Source of the DNA: Haloarculaceae archaeon H-GB1-1
GTDB lineage: Archaea > Halobacteriota > Halobacteria > Halobacteriales > Haloarculaceae
Reading direction: 5' to 3'
Length of the DNA stretch: 64,000 nucleotides
Assembly: GCA_029688825.1 (NCBI GenBank)
Contig: JARUKX010000014.1
Location: 1-64,000, forward strand
The notes under the pieces: model-generated
The model's input: the letters and a program-made list of their open reading frames with translations, nothing else
What the model was told of the DNA's origin: nothing
The model's database searches: none
Shown: in pieces, positions 17,583 to 26,759 of the stretch
Position numbering within the stretch: position 1 is the stretch's first letter
Layout of the letters: each line of letters opens with the position of its first letter
Position numbers and translations under genes: made by a program

Positions 17583-17591
17583 ATAACAAAG
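17583..17591 (+). promoter_or_regulatory. ATAACAAAG element before a small ORF
   Basis: GAATAACAAAGCG. The core ends 26 nt before the ATG at 17617, the leaderless spacing seen in the glycan region. Confidence 0.5.
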
Positions 17592-17616
17592 CGTCGCTGT
17601 CGTGTACACCAGTGCT

Positions 17617-17760
17617 ATGGCTGATTACGCAGAAATGCGGGCCGCGCTGGAGCAACTCGACGACGCGTTCGGTTCTACCGACGAGATTCGACAACTCCTC
17701 AGGGACCATCAGGACGCGACTGGCTGGGGAAAATGGAGGGGAGCCAGCCGGACGGACTGA
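17617..17760 (+). CDS. Small ORF, 47 residues, function unknown
   Basis: The ORF reads MADYAEMRAALEQLDDAFGS and then STDEIRQLLRD, an acidic and probably helical peptide with normal haloarchaeal composition. It is preceded at 26 nt by a full ATAACAAAG element and lies 62 bp after the TFB gene. Composition and promoter position make it a credible small gene. I recognise no family. Confidence 0.5.
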   Translation: MADYAEMRAALEQLDDAFGSTDEIRQLLRDHQDATGWGKWRGASRTD

Positions 17761-18173
17761 ATGCCATTACCGTAACCAATCCCGATAATATTGGATATTG
17801 ACACGATATTGAATTAGTTATTTTTCAAATAGGAAAAGAGCCTCGTTCGGAGACCTCCTCTCTCGGTAGAATGATGTCGGGGATATTACCATATTCCTCG
17901 GCAAGTCACCCGGCATATCGCTGCTGAAAACTCTCCATCGAACGCAGTGAGAGCCACTATCTATCTGGTTGCGAGTCGCTTCCGAACACTGCTCGACGAA
18001 CTCGGATCACGAAGTCTGGAACAGATCTGCAATATCTAGAACTTGGTATACAAAGGGAAATGAATCGAAACCCATTGCGTTGAATCTCGGTACCGTGCCT
18101 GAAACGGGTCCGTACGGGCGGTCACAACAGAATGTGGTTCAGAGAGACGCCGCCGGATTCGGACCGCGAGGTG
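17761..18173. other. Intergenic interval, AT-richer than average
   Basis: About 410 bp between a plus-strand small ORF and a minus-strand gene end. No gene, RNA or repeat that I can support. Confidence 0.4.
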
Positions 18174-18803
18174 TTATTCCAGGAACGCTGGAAGCTCGTC
18201 GGATTTATATAGTGTATGATAGATCGACAGACCGGCGAGCGCACCGACGAGGAGTCCGAGCGGAAGCATCGAACCGACTCCCGCGCTACCTCCCCACAGC
18301 TGGAGCATGCCCAGCAGGGAGCTCCCGACGATGGCGAGGACGAGGTAGTACCGGTGCCATTCGAGTCCATCGTCCTCGGTTTCCGGGTCGATGTAGGGTT
18401 CGAGCTGGGTGACGTTCGGACCGAGAGCGACGATTCCACGGTCCTGATTGAACTCGACGATACCCATGTCGTGCATCTTGGGGAGATGGCACTGATAGAG
18501 GCCGACGTAGACGCGCTTGCGTTCGCCGGAGGACAGGGCGTTCACGCTCTTGTCGTTCTCTTCGGCTGCGATGTGCTCCGCGAGGTCGCCGAGCGCCACC
18601 TGCGTGTCGTCGATATCTTTGAGATGGTGGATGACATGACGTCTTCGTTGATTTTTCAATACCTCGAAAATCTCGTCGAGCGAGAGCGGGGACGGTTGAT
18701 CCCCGCTGGCTTCAGCGGCTGTCGCGTCGGCGGCCGCCTCGCCGTCTTTCGAGAACTCGTTCGACGTTCGTGTATCCGTGGATGGGGCATTGGTTCTGCT
18801 CAT
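18174..18803 (-). CDS. DUF7344 winged-helix protein with C-terminal membrane helices
   Basis: A 209-residue protein. An acidic, low-complexity N-terminus (1-50) is followed by a DUF7344 winged helix (about 50-145; VLKNQRRRHVIHHLKD, YVGLYQCHLPKMHDMGIVEF). Two membrane helices close the protein (about 160-205). A membrane-tethered DNA-binding protein is implied. The ATG at 18803 is chosen; an upstream start at 18842 adds only arginine-rich residues. Its closest relative in the window is the divergent gene at 19399. Confidence 0.8.
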   Translation of the reverse strand: MSRTNAPSTDTRTSNEFSKDGEAAADATAAEASGDQPSPLSLDEIFEVLKNQRRRHVIHHLKDIDDTQVALGDLAEHIAAEENDKSVNALSSGERKRVYVGLYQCHLPKMHDMGIVEFNQDRGIVALGPNVTQLEPYIDPETEDDGLEWHRYYLVLAIVGSSLLGMLQLWGGSAGVGSMLPLGLLVGALAGLSIYHTLYKSDELPAFLE

Positions 18804-19398
18804 GGTTCGGGTTTCCCGGCGGTAGCTGGCTGGAGATCGCACCTATATCGACTACCACGATGGGGGGAATAGGAGACGTGGTAGTCCGGCTTCGAAGTTA
18901 GGCGGCTGGACCCGAGATCTCGCCGTCTGAAAGCGCCCGGACGGTGGCTCCCTGTTTCGGTCCAGCCGATGGATTCTCTCCCGTGTCCGCTACTGAATAT
19001 CATATTTTTCTACTTACCGTGTGGTTGCTTCGTTTACAGGTGCGTTACCCTCATCGACGCAGAGGGACTTAAAGTTACATGTTCCTTTTCTGTGTTCACC
19101 ATTTGACCAAATTCGCACTAAACTATGTAGCGGTGTTTTGGTGGCTTCTACCGACTCTTATCTTGAATCCAACAATAATAAGGACAGAAATAATGTGTGG
19201 TTACTACCACTCTCGCTCGTGGTTCTACTCAGCATACTCTCTGTTTCGACAGTATCGTATCCAGTTACATCGACAAACAGAGTATAGTCCACAAAATTCC
19301 ATATAATCTCTTCGTTCGCACATGTAGCTAGATAGTAACAAAGGTATATACGTGTCAAGTCGCGCTTGGTATTTGGCGTCTACAACGGGTCACGACGA
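18804..19398. other. AT-rich divergent promoter region
   Basis: About 595 bp between two divergent DUF7344 membrane-protein genes. It contains the motif GTAACAAAGGTATATACG (19334-19351), which combines a variant of the shared element with a TATA box before the gene at 19399. On the minus side CGATATAGG lies near 18850. An AT-rich open frame at 19021-19287 is not credible as a gene. Confidence 0.5.
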
Positions 19399-19953
19399 AT
19401 GTCTTCAGAAGAAACGTTGTCTCGGAACCTGGTCTTTAACATCTTGAGTAGTCCACGGCGTCGATACGTCCTGTACTACCTCCGTCAGATGAACGAAGAG
19501 GTCGAGCTCGGTGAGCTCTCGGCCAAAATAGCTGCCTGGGAGAACGACACGGAGGTCGACGAGCTCACCGACCAAGAGCGAAAGCGCGTGTATGTATCGT
19601 TGTACCAGACACACATCCCGAAACTCGAGGAAGTCGGGCTCATCGAGTACGAGAAGGATTCCGGTGTTGTAACGCTGACCGACAAAGCGACCGAAATAGA
19701 TCAGTATCTCACGAACGACGAGACGTCAGCGTTCCGCTGGGAGCTGTACTACTTCGGACTGGCCGTCGTTTCAGGCCTCCTTATCGTCGGAAAGCTGGTG
19801 AACGTCCCACCGTTCGGCGGGATCGCGGAGTCGACGCTCACGGTTCTCATCGTCCTCGCCTTCGGGGTGTCCGCACTGGCACACTTCGTGTTGGAACGCC
19901 GCCGCTCTTCGACGGAGGTTCCTCCGGAGCTTCAGGCGGAAAACGAGACGTGA
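19399..19953 (+). CDS. DUF7344 winged-helix protein with C-terminal membrane helices
   Basis: A 184-residue protein with a DUF7344 winged helix (about 10-105; ILSSPRRRYVLYYLRQMNEE, KIAAWENDTEVDELTDQERK, YQTHIPKLEEVGLIEYEKDS) followed by two membrane helices (about 120-170). Same architecture as the divergent neighbour, so the pair probably arose by duplication and may regulate each other. The ATG at 19399 is chosen over a TTG at 19366. Confidence 0.82.
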   Translation: MSSEETLSRNLVFNILSSPRRRYVLYYLRQMNEEVELGELSAKIAAWENDTEVDELTDQERKRVYVSLYQTHIPKLEEVGLIEYEKDSGVVTLTDKATEIDQYLTNDETSAFRWELYYFGLAVVSGLLIVGKLVNVPPFGGIAESTLTVLIVLAFGVSALAHFVLERRRSSTEVPPELQAENET

Positions 19954-20077
19954 TGAAACGCCGTTCGCGACGTGATGACTCTGGTCGGCCATCCACCCGC
20001 TTTTCCGCTCGCATGCATCGAACGACGAGTCCGTCCGGCGACAGTGCCTGAAGAGACGCGGCCGTAGTTCGCGAGGG

Positions 20078-20188
20078 CTATTCGGCGTCGTCCTCGCTCG
20101 GGATGAGCATCTCGGGACTTCGCCGATGACGCGGTGTGTTCGCGAACTGCTCGATACGTTGCCGGTCTGGCTCGCTCAGTCGTGACAT
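20078..20188 (-). CDS. Small ORF, 36 residues, function unknown
   Basis: The peptide reads MSRLSEPDRQRIEQFANTPR then HRRSPEMLIPSEDDAE. It has haloarchaeal composition and a well-formed amphipathic start. It is too short for a domain assignment. It is listed because its codon use and acidic tail look like coding sequence in an otherwise empty interval. Confidence 0.42.
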   Translation of the reverse strand: MSRLSEPDRQRIEQFANTPRHRRSPEMLIPSEDDAE

Positions 20189-20639
20189 CGAGTCTGCTGG
20201 TTGGCCTCGTACGTCCTAAGTAATATCGGTGCTACTGACTTTCTTTGCCGTCATGTACTCGGAGTAGGAGCTATCAAACGATTCTGATACGATATCGATG
20301 GGGAATCGTCGGCGCAAAGTCCATCCGCTCGTTCCGTCGAGAAACGTGAGCTGGATCGGTTCGTCGGTGGTGTATCCGAGTAAACGGCTGCTACTAGACT
20401 ATCTGAACGGTCTTGAACGACGAGATAACGCCGGCCTATCTGTGACAATTCTATATACGTAATTACCAGATTTGTGGTTTGTTGCCCTCGTCCCGGTGAC
20501 TGCACGAAGTGAGGGTGGATTTTCTCACTCAGCGGTGCTACGGGCGTATTAGCGGATAGTCTGGGTATTTATGATGCAGTAACCAATAATTAACTGACAA
20601 TAACGGCGAGGCTGGAAGCCGACGACCACGACGGGGGCG
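20189..20639. other. Intergenic interval
   Basis: About 450 bp with no supported gene. The short open frames on the minus strand are basic and have no start signals. Confidence 0.35.
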
Positions 20640-20915
20640 TCAGGCCAAGTTCTCCGTCTCGATGGTCGACCAGACTGCTTCTCCGCCATCGGTGATGCCA
20701 TAGACGCGCCCCTTCTTTCGATCGTCAGAAACGAGCAGGTCGACCAGTGATTCCTCACGGAGCTCCTGGAGCGCACGCGACACGTGCGCGATACCCATCT
20801 CGACGTCGGTCGCGATCTGTGATGGGGTTGCTGGTCCTTCTGAAAGACGTTTCAGTGTCGCGGTTCGGTACCGCGAACTGATGACGAAACTGATTTCGTC
20901 CCATTCTGCATTCAT
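20640..20915 (-). CDS. Winged-helix regulator (MarR/ArsR-like)
   Basis: A 91-residue protein, MNAEWDEISFVISSRYRTAT at the start, with helix-turn-helix and wing in EGPATPSQIATDVEMGIAHV and SRALQELREESLVDLLV, then GRVYGITDGGEAVW. This is the single-domain winged-helix type common in haloarchaea and probably binds DNA as a dimer. The ATG at 20915 is chosen over an upstream in-frame start at 20933. No partner gene is adjacent. Confidence 0.78.
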   Translation of the reverse strand: MNAEWDEISFVISSRYRTATLKRLSEGPATPSQIATDVEMGIAHVSRALQELREESLVDLLVSDDRKKGRVYGITDGGEAVWSTIETENLA

Positions 20916-21225
20916 GATTTTACACCGCCACACTAGCGCTCGTGAGCACTAATTTCCGGATTGTCAATGGTATACGTGTCATTGCATTCGATTTACCGCC
21001 ATCTGCTCAGGGACTACCCGCCGTTTGTATCCCTAGTTGTACCTGTTCGCTGATGCGTATAACCATTTCGTCCGTTCACCTGCGTTCTCAGTTTTGATTG
21101 ATTCCCAACAGTTTCAGAAGACTCTAATCCTCTCTAGAAACATCCGGAATCGCTGGTAAGAGGTCCTTACTCCGTGAACGATGTGCCCTGCTTATGCAGG
21201 TATGCGTCGGAGTGATAGGAGACTG
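20916..21225. other. Divergent promoter interval
   Basis: About 310 bp between two divergent regulator genes. Nothing beyond AT-richer promoter sequence is seen. Confidence 0.35.
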
Positions 21226-21636
21226 ATGTCTCGGAACGAACGGTCTCGGATATCCACGGTCGACGACGTCCACGACGGACTGTTCCTCACCCCCGTGTCC
21301 GTCGATAGACTATTCGACGTCCTCGCCCACCCCGGCCGCCGATACCTCCTCGCGTACCTCCTGGAGCACGAGGAAGCGAGCTGCTACGAACTCGTCGAAC
21401 ACGTCCTCGATCGGACGGACGTCTACGAGGACCGGTCCGAAGGAGAGATACGGGGACAGTTGGTGGAGACGTTCCGGGAGACGCATCTTCCGGTCCTCGA
21501 CGACGCGGGCTTCGTCACCTACAACGAGGAGACGGACCTCGTTCGACCGACGGTAGCGGCACGGAGTATCGAACCCTTCCTCGAACTCGCGAAGGAGTAC
21601 CAGCAGGAGTACGTCGACCGAGCGGTGCCGTCCTAA
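21226..21636 (+). CDS. DUF7344 winged-helix protein
   Basis: A 136-residue protein with a DUF7344-like core (LFDVLAHPGRRYLLAYLLEH, YELVEHVLDRT, FRETHLPVLDDAGFVTYNEE) and a helical C-terminus ending LELAKEYQQEYVDRAVPS. It is more divergent than the other copies. The ATG at 21226 removes an arginine-rich extension that starts at 21181. It is convergent with an HTH-domain gene. Confidence 0.75.
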   Translation: MSRNERSRISTVDDVHDGLFLTPVSVDRLFDVLAHPGRRYLLAYLLEHEEASCYELVEHVLDRTDVYEDRSEGEIRGQLVETFRETHLPVLDDAGFVTYNEETDLVRPTVAARSIEPFLELAKEYQQEYVDRAVPS

Positions 21637-21709
21637 GCGAGTCGCTACGTCGCTCGGTTCGGACACAGTGTTCCTATCGTCCCCGGGACGACGTGACTAG
21701 CGACTGTCG

Positions 21710-22237
21710 CTACGATTCGATGGGGCGCACTCGTGCCGTCAACTCGTTTTCGACCGCCGTCAGGAATTCGCTGAGGCTCACCGTCCGCCCCGCACGCGAG
21801 CATGGGACGACGCAGGAGAGTTTGTCGTCCCCGAACACGAGAAGACACATGCTGGGCGGCACGAGAACCGAATAGGACTCTCCGGTCATCTCACAGTCGA
21901 CCGTCCGCTCATCGAAGAACGGTTCGACGTCGATCTCGTTGGAGGAGGCCCACTCCCGCACGTGTGCGACCGTGTCCAGCGCCGTCCGGCCGACGCTCGT
22001 CTGTGTGGCTTCCCCTTCGAGCGCGATGTGGGACCCCCAGACGTTGACCGTGCACGCGTCGACGACGTCCTCGGAATCGAGCGCTCGGAGGCGTTCCAGT
22101 ACTCGCTCCTGCGGACCGTGGATTCCCACGGTCGGGGTCAGCGACCGGACGTACAGTTCCAGTCGGATCGAGTCGTGCTCGGTGAGGTCGGCCACGGAAG
22201 ATTCGAGCCAGGTGGTGGTTTGGTTGCGCTCGTTCAT
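21710..22237 (-). CDS. HTH-domain regulatory protein of haloarchaeal type
   Basis: A 175-residue protein with the blocks IRLELYVRSLTPTVGIHGPQ, VLERLRALDSEDVVDACTVN and VWGSHIALE near the N-terminus, WASSNEIDVEPFFDERTV in the middle, and SYSVLVPPSMCLLVFGDDKL toward the C-terminus. These match a widespread haloarchaeal family annotated as HTH-domain proteins of unknown target. The ATG at 22237 is taken; the frame extends upstream to 22285 without conserved sequence. Confidence 0.7.
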   Translation of the reverse strand: MNERNQTTTWLESSVADLTEHDSIRLELYVRSLTPTVGIHGPQERVLERLRALDSEDVVDACTVNVWGSHIALEGEATQTSVGRTALDTVAHVREWASSNEIDVEPFFDERTVDCEMTGESYSVLVPPSMCLLVFGDDKLSCVVPCSRAGRTVSLSEFLTAVENELTARVRPIES

Positions 22238-22464
22238 TGTATCAGCCCCGTGGGTACGGGTGGCTGTGGGTATCTCGCCGGTCAAGCGGTATTAGTCGCA
22301 TCGATTGTTCAGACAGAATCTGGGCGGTATGACGGACTGTTTCCCACGAAGGGAATGGACACACTGAGCCGGAAACAACACGAAATGACGAGTACTGTTC
22401 CCTTACTTTCCGTTCAAGACCCTCACGGGGTTCTCCTCGGGTTCACTGAACGGATGGGTGGCGA

Positions 22465-23838
22465 TTAGGGCTTCGGAACGTCCCATCCAGCGCCGATCGT
22501 ATAGACGGCGTGACTGATTGCGCCGTCTTCGAGCATGTCGCGACCGTCGACGACGACGAGATCGTCGTGTGCCGACCAGTCGATGTCGTCGAACTCCTCG
22601 TGTGGAGTCACGATGACGACGGCGTCCAGATCGCACTCCGAAAGCTCGGACAGCGAGACGGGCGTCAGCTCGAAATCCGACACGTCGTCGAGGACGGGGT
22701 CGACGCCGACGACGTCTGCGTCGTAGGCAGAGAGTCGAGCGGCGATCGGCTTCGCGGGTGACTTCCGCGTCTCGGCGACGCCGGGTCGGTACGCCAGACC
22801 GAGGACCGCAACTGTCGCGTCGTGGATGGGCGTCCCATTCCGTTCGAGTCCCTGAACGAGTTTCCCGACGGTGAACTCGGGCATCACGTCGTTGACCTCG
22901 CGGGCGGTCCGCAGCAGGGGCGTGTCCGTCGCGAACTGGTCGATGAGGAAATAGGGGTAGTACGGGATGCAGTGGCCCCCGACGCCGGGACCGGGAAGGT
23001 GGATGTCACACAGCGGCTGGGTGTTGGCCACGTCGATGGCCTCGGTGACGTCGACGCCCATCTCGTCGGCGAACCGAGAGAGCTCGTTCGCGAGCGCGAT
23101 GTTGACGTCCCGATAGACCCCCTCGAACACCTTGACGGCTTCCGCGGTGGCCGCGTCCGAGACCGGAAGCACGTCGTTGTCGGTGATCTCCTCGTAGATG
23201 AGTTCGGCCGCGCGGGTGCTCTCATCGTCGACGCCGCCGACGACCTTGGGGTACGACTGGGTGATGTCTTGAAGCGCCGACCCGCTCGCGGTCCGCTCGG
23301 GGCAGAAGGCGACGCCGAACTCGTCCGGGTCGAGTCCGCTCTGCTCTGCCAGCAGCGGCTGGACCACGTCGGCGCTGGTCCGCGGCGGGACGGTCGATTC
23401 GACGACGACCAGGTCACCCGATTCGAGCCCGCTGGCGATGTCCTCCAGCGCGGCCTGGAGCATCGAGAGGTCGGGTTCGTTGTTCTCCCGGAGCGTGGTC
23501 GGGACGATGACGACGTGGACGCTCGCCGCCGCAGCGGCCGCGGCGGAGTCGACGGTCGCCTCCAGCGCACCGGAATCGACGGTCTCGGAGACGAGGTCGG
23601 CCAGTCCTGGCTCGCGGCCGACCGGACAGTCGCCGTCGTTGATCGCTTCGACCACGTCGGGGTCGATGTCGACGCCGGTCGTGTTCTCGGACACGTCGGC
23701 GTACACCGCCGCGAGCGGGAGCCCCATCTTCCCGAGCCCGTAGACCGCGACGGGCACCTGCCCGCTGGTGAACGCGCGACGTTGTTCCGAGCTGTCCCTC
23801 TTCGAACCGTAGAGTTTGGTCGTATCCTGAAGCTTCAT
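22465..23838 (-). CDS. Nucleotide-sugar 6-dehydrogenase (UDP-GlcNAc/ManNAc type)
   Basis: A 457-residue enzyme of the UDP-glucose/UDP-ManNAc dehydrogenase family, which oxidises C6 of a UDP-sugar to a uronic acid with NAD+. It has the NAD-binding motif GLGKMG (34-39), the central dimerisation domain, and the catalytic cysteine in GPGVGGHCIPYYPYF (C290). The first 25 residues are an extension before the Rossmann fold. It ends a four-gene operon with a 4-nt overlap with the Gfo/Idh gene. The neighbours point to UDP-GlcNAc as substrate (WbpA-like), but sequence alone does not separate it from WecC. Confidence 0.88.
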   Translation of the reverse strand: MKLQDTTKLYGSKRDSSEQRRAFTSGQVPVAVYGLGKMGLPLAAVYADVSENTTGVDIDPDVVEAINDGDCPVGREPGLADLVSETVDSGALEATVDSAAAAAAASVHVVIVPTTLRENNEPDLSMLQAALEDIASGLESGDLVVVESTVPPRTSADVVQPLLAEQSGLDPDEFGVAFCPERTASGSALQDITQSYPKVVGGVDDESTRAAELIYEEITDNDVLPVSDAATAEAVKVFEGVYRDVNIALANELSRFADEMGVDVTEAIDVANTQPLCDIHLPGPGVGGHCIPYYPYFLIDQFATDTPLLRTAREVNDVMPEFTVGKLVQGLERNGTPIHDATVAVLGLAYRPGVAETRKSPAKPIAARLSAYDADVVGVDPVLDDVSDFELTPVSLSELSECDLDAVVIVTPHEEFDDIDWSAHDDLVVVDGRDMLEDGAISHAVYTIGAGWDVPKP

Positions 23839-24812
23839 CGTGGCTGCATCTCCCTGTGTTCGGTCGCTGCGCTCCGGCGGTCGATCTCCTGTGCGATCTC
23901 CAGCGCCCGCAGGCCGTCCTCGCCGGTGACCGGGGGGGTTGCACGCTCTGCGACGGCGTCGACGAACGCTTCGAGTTCCGCTTTCAGCGGCTCTCGGGAC
24001 TCCACCATCGGCCGCTCGATGACGCTCTCGTGGCGGTACCGGAGGTCGCCGTCGGCGTCGACGTACTCCGGCAACGAGTGGCGGTGAACCTCGACGGATT
24101 GGTCGAGATAGTCGACGTTGACTCGGCAGGACTCGGCGGTGATGGAGAGGTCGCGGACCTTCTGCTGGGTGACGCGACTGGCGGTGAGGTTGGCGACGAC
24201 GTCGTTCTCGAAGTCGACGTTCGCAGTGATGTGCTGACCCTCCTGGGTTCCGGTCGCCTCGACCGATTGGACCTCGGCGTCGACGATCTTGAGCAGGACG
24301 TCGATGTCGTGGATCATCAGGTCGTACACGACGGTGTCGCCGAGGTCGCGGTCGAGGGGCGGCCCGAGGCGGCGCGCGTCGACGGCGATGAGGTCGAGGT
24401 CCTGGACCACGTCGAGGAGGGTCTGGACCGCGGGATTGAATCGCTCGATGTGGCCCACCTGGAGGACGAGGTCGCGCTCGCGGGCCTGGTCCAGCAGCGA
24501 GCGTCCCACGTCGAGGTCCGCGACGATCGGTTTCTCGACGAGGACGTCCACGTCCTGTTCGATCGCGCGCCGGACGATGGACTCGTGGTGAGAGGTGGGG
24601 ACGGCGATGGAGACGGCGTCGACCGACGAGAGAAGGTCCTCGACCGCGCGGGCGTCCGTCTCGTAGGTCGAGGCGACGTCGGCGGCGACCTCCTCGTTGG
24701 CGTCCGCGACGCCGACGAGGTTCGCCTCTGGAAGTTCGTCGTACACGCGGGCGTGGTGCTGGCCCATGCTCCCGACGCCGACGACGCCGACGTCCGTTCT
24801 GTCGACGCTCAT
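23835..24812 (-). CDS. Gfo/Idh/MocA oxidoreductase, probable UDP-sugar 3-dehydrogenase
   Basis: A 325-residue NAD(P)-dependent oxidoreductase with Rossmann motif GVGSMG (12-17), the family EKP motif (93-95) and the catalytic-domain segment VYDLMIHDIDVLLKI. In the diacetamido-uronic acid pathway an enzyme of this family (WbpB type) oxidises C3 of the UDP-sugar acid before transamination. It overlaps both neighbours by 4 nt, so the operon is tightly coupled. The substrate is inferred from context. Confidence 0.85.
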   Translation of the reverse strand: MSVDRTDVGVVGVGSMGQHHARVYDELPEANLVGVADANEEVAADVASTYETDARAVEDLLSSVDAVSIAVPTSHHESIVRRAIEQDVDVLVEKPIVADLDVGRSLLDQARERDLVLQVGHIERFNPAVQTLLDVVQDLDLIAVDARRLGPPLDRDLGDTVVYDLMIHDIDVLLKIVDAEVQSVEATGTQEGQHITANVDFENDVVANLTASRVTQQKVRDLSITAESCRVNVDYLDQSVEVHRHSLPEYVDADGDLRYRHESVIERPMVESREPLKAELEAFVDAVAERATPPVTGEDGLRALEIAQEIDRRSAATEHREMQPR

Positions 24813-25918
24813 CCGTCGAACACCTCCAGCGCGGACTCGATGCGGGTGAGTTCGTCGTCGGTCAGGTTCGGATGCACGGGGAGCGACAGGACCTCATCGG
24901 CCGCCTCCTCGGCGTTCGGAAGCTCGCGATAGAGACCCTCGTAGGCCGGCTGTTCGTGGATCGGCGTCGGATAGTAGACGCCGGTGTCGATGCCGTAATC
25001 GTCGAGATGGTCGACCAGTGCGTCCCTGTCGGCACAGCGAATCGTGTACTGATGGTAGGCGTGGGTACGGCCGGACGGTTCGTGCGGTGCCACGAGATCG
25101 GTCTCCGTCACGGTCTCGGTGAGTCGGCTGGCGTTCTTCCGGCGGGCCTCGACCATCTCATCGAGTCGTTTCAGCTGCTCTCGGCCGATTGCGGCTTCGA
25201 GGTCGGTCATCCGGAAGTTGTGGCCGACGCGGACGTGTTCGTAGCCCGACTCGTCCCGACCGTGGTTGATGAACTGCTCGGTGCGGTCGGCGATCTCCTC
25301 GTCGTCGGTCGTGACCATGCCGCCCTCGCCGGTCGTCATGTTCTTCGTCGGGTAGAACGAGAAGGTGGCGACGTCGCCGAGGCTGCCGACGTCCTGGCCG
25401 TCGTAGGTCGCTCCGTGGGCCTGGGCGGCGTCCTCGACGAGCGCGAGGTCGTACGTGTCGGCGATATCGCGGAGGTGGTCCATCTCGGCGGGGAGCCCGT
25501 AGAGGTGGACGGCGACGATGGCCTCGACCTCCTCGTCGTGGGTCCGGATCACGTCTTCGACCGCGTACGGGTCGAGGTTGTACGTCTCGGGGTCGATGTC
25601 CGCGAACAGGGGGACGCCGTTGCAGAGCCGGATGGCGTTGGCGGTCGCGACGAACGAGAACGGAGTCGTGACGACGCGGTCGCCCATGGAGACGCCGGCG
25701 GCGTGGAGCGCGGCGTGAAGCGCCGCGGTTCCGTTGGCCGTCGCGACGGCGCGGTCGGTCCCGCAGTAGGCGGCGTACTCCGACTGGAAGGCGTCGACTT
25801 CCGGGCCGCTGGCGAGGTGGCCCGACTCCAGTACGTCGGCGACGTGCTCGCGTTCGGCTGCCTCGATTCGCGGGTCGGCGATGGAGACGCGCGGTTCGGG
25901 TGGTGCCTGTTCGCTCAT
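24809..25918 (-). CDS. DegT/DnrJ/EryC1/StrS sugar aminotransferase
   Basis: A 369-residue PLP enzyme. The pyridoxal-binding lysine is K192 in SFYPTKNMTTGEGGM, with the cofactor aspartate in EDAAQAHGA. The family transfers an amino group from glutamate to a keto-sugar nucleotide. Between a 3-dehydrogenase and an acetyltransferase the likely product is a 3-amino sugar (WbpE-like). It overlaps the genes on both sides by 4 nt. Confidence 0.9.
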   Translation of the reverse strand: MSEQAPPEPRVSIADPRIEAAEREHVADVLESGHLASGPEVDAFQSEYAAYCGTDRAVATANGTAALHAALHAAGVSMGDRVVTTPFSFVATANAIRLCNGVPLFADIDPETYNLDPYAVEDVIRTHDEEVEAIVAVHLYGLPAEMDHLRDIADTYDLALVEDAAQAHGATYDGQDVGSLGDVATFSFYPTKNMTTGEGGMVTTDDEEIADRTEQFINHGRDESGYEHVRVGHNFRMTDLEAAIGREQLKRLDEMVEARRKNASRLTETVTETDLVAPHEPSGRTHAYHQYTIRCADRDALVDHLDDYGIDTGVYYPTPIHEQPAYEGLYRELPNAEEAADEVLSLPVHPNLTDDELTRIESALEVFDG

Positions 25919-26502
25919 GCGATCAGGTTCCCTCCGTCGAGCTCCGGTGGCAGTGGTTCGTGACGTGCGGGAACGCCGACGGCGAGCGTCTCCGGAGGGA
26001 CGTCCTCGGTCACGACCGCCCCCGCGGCCACGAACGACCCCTCGCCGACCGTGACGCCGGGCAGCACGGTCGCGTTCGCGCCGATAGAGACGTGGTCCTC
26101 GATGGTCGGCCCCACGAGGTCGTCGTCCTGTGACCTGATGGGGTGCGTGTCGTTCGTCAGTACGGCGTAGGGACCGAGGAACACCTCGTTTCCGAGCGTC
26201 GTCTCCTGGGGCACGTACGCGCCCGTCTGGAGGCTGACGTGCGACCCCACGTCGACGTGTCCGTCGACGACGGCCTTCGTTCCGACGAGAACGTCGTCGC
26301 CGATGGTCGTGTGCTCCCTGACGAGCGCGTCGTGCCCGGTCGTGAAGTCGTCGCCGATGGTAACGTCCGCGTAGACGACGGTCCCAGCCCTGATGGTCGC
26401 GTCGTCACCCACGGTGGTCCGTCCATCCGCGTCGGCGTGCGACCGGCCGAGTTCCGCGGACGCTGCGATTGTACAACCGCTCCCTGTCGTTATGTTCGAC
26501 AT
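25915..26502 (-). CDS. Left-handed beta-helix acyltransferase, probable sugar N-acetyltransferase
   Basis: A 195-residue hexapeptide-repeat protein (TVGDDATIRAGTVVYADVTI, SIGANATVLPGVTVGEGSFV) like WbpD-type sugar N-acetyltransferases using acetyl-CoA. The catalytic-type histidine lies in LTNDTHPIRS. I choose the ATG at 26502 because a GGAG Shine-Dalgarno precedes it and upstream residues are not conserved. As first gene of the operon it carries the ATAACAAAG element 48 nt upstream. Confidence 0.85.
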   Translation of the reverse strand: MSNITTGSGCTIAASAELGRSHADADGRTTVGDDATIRAGTVVYADVTIGDDFTTGHDALVREHTTIGDDVLVGTKAVVDGHVDVGSHVSLQTGAYVPQETTLGNEVFLGPYAVLTNDTHPIRSQDDDLVGPTIEDHVSIGANATVLPGVTVGEGSFVAAGAVVTEDVPPETLAVGVPARHEPLPPELDGGNLIA

Positions 26503-26549
26503 CGTAATCTTCTCTCCTGAAGGTCGTCGGTGACTTCCCGAACGCGAAC

Positions 26550-26558
26550 CTTTGTTAT
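26550..26558 (-). promoter_or_regulatory. ATAACAAAG element of the nucleotide-sugar operon
   Basis: The minus strand reads CCATAACAAAGGTT. The core ends 48 nt before the first start codon, leaving room for a short leader that holds a Shine-Dalgarno. Confidence 0.6.
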
Positions 26559-26723
26559 GGACGACCTGTCCAGATAGAACGAACGTACTATCGATCGCCA
26601 CCGCCGAGAGCGCCATAACGCCCCACTCTCCGGGCTACGGTCTCCTCGGGTTAGGACGTTTCTGCCGTTCGAAAACGGACCTTAGGGAATCGTAGGTATC
26701 TGCTGCCTCTCTCAAGCAAATCA

Positions 26724-26732
26724 ATAACAAAG
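26724..26732 (+). promoter_or_regulatory. ATAACAAAG element of glmS
   Basis: CAATAACAAAGAG. The core ends 28 nt before an ATG that opens a leader ORF, not the glmS start. Confidence 0.6.
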
Positions 26733-26759
26733 AGAGTCACCTGACAACCTCGGCAGTAC

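Noticed and set aside
19021-19287. 88-codon open frame with a hydrophobic end
   Set aside because: AT-rich promoter DNA gives the hydrophobic run by chance; no homologous pattern and poor codon use.
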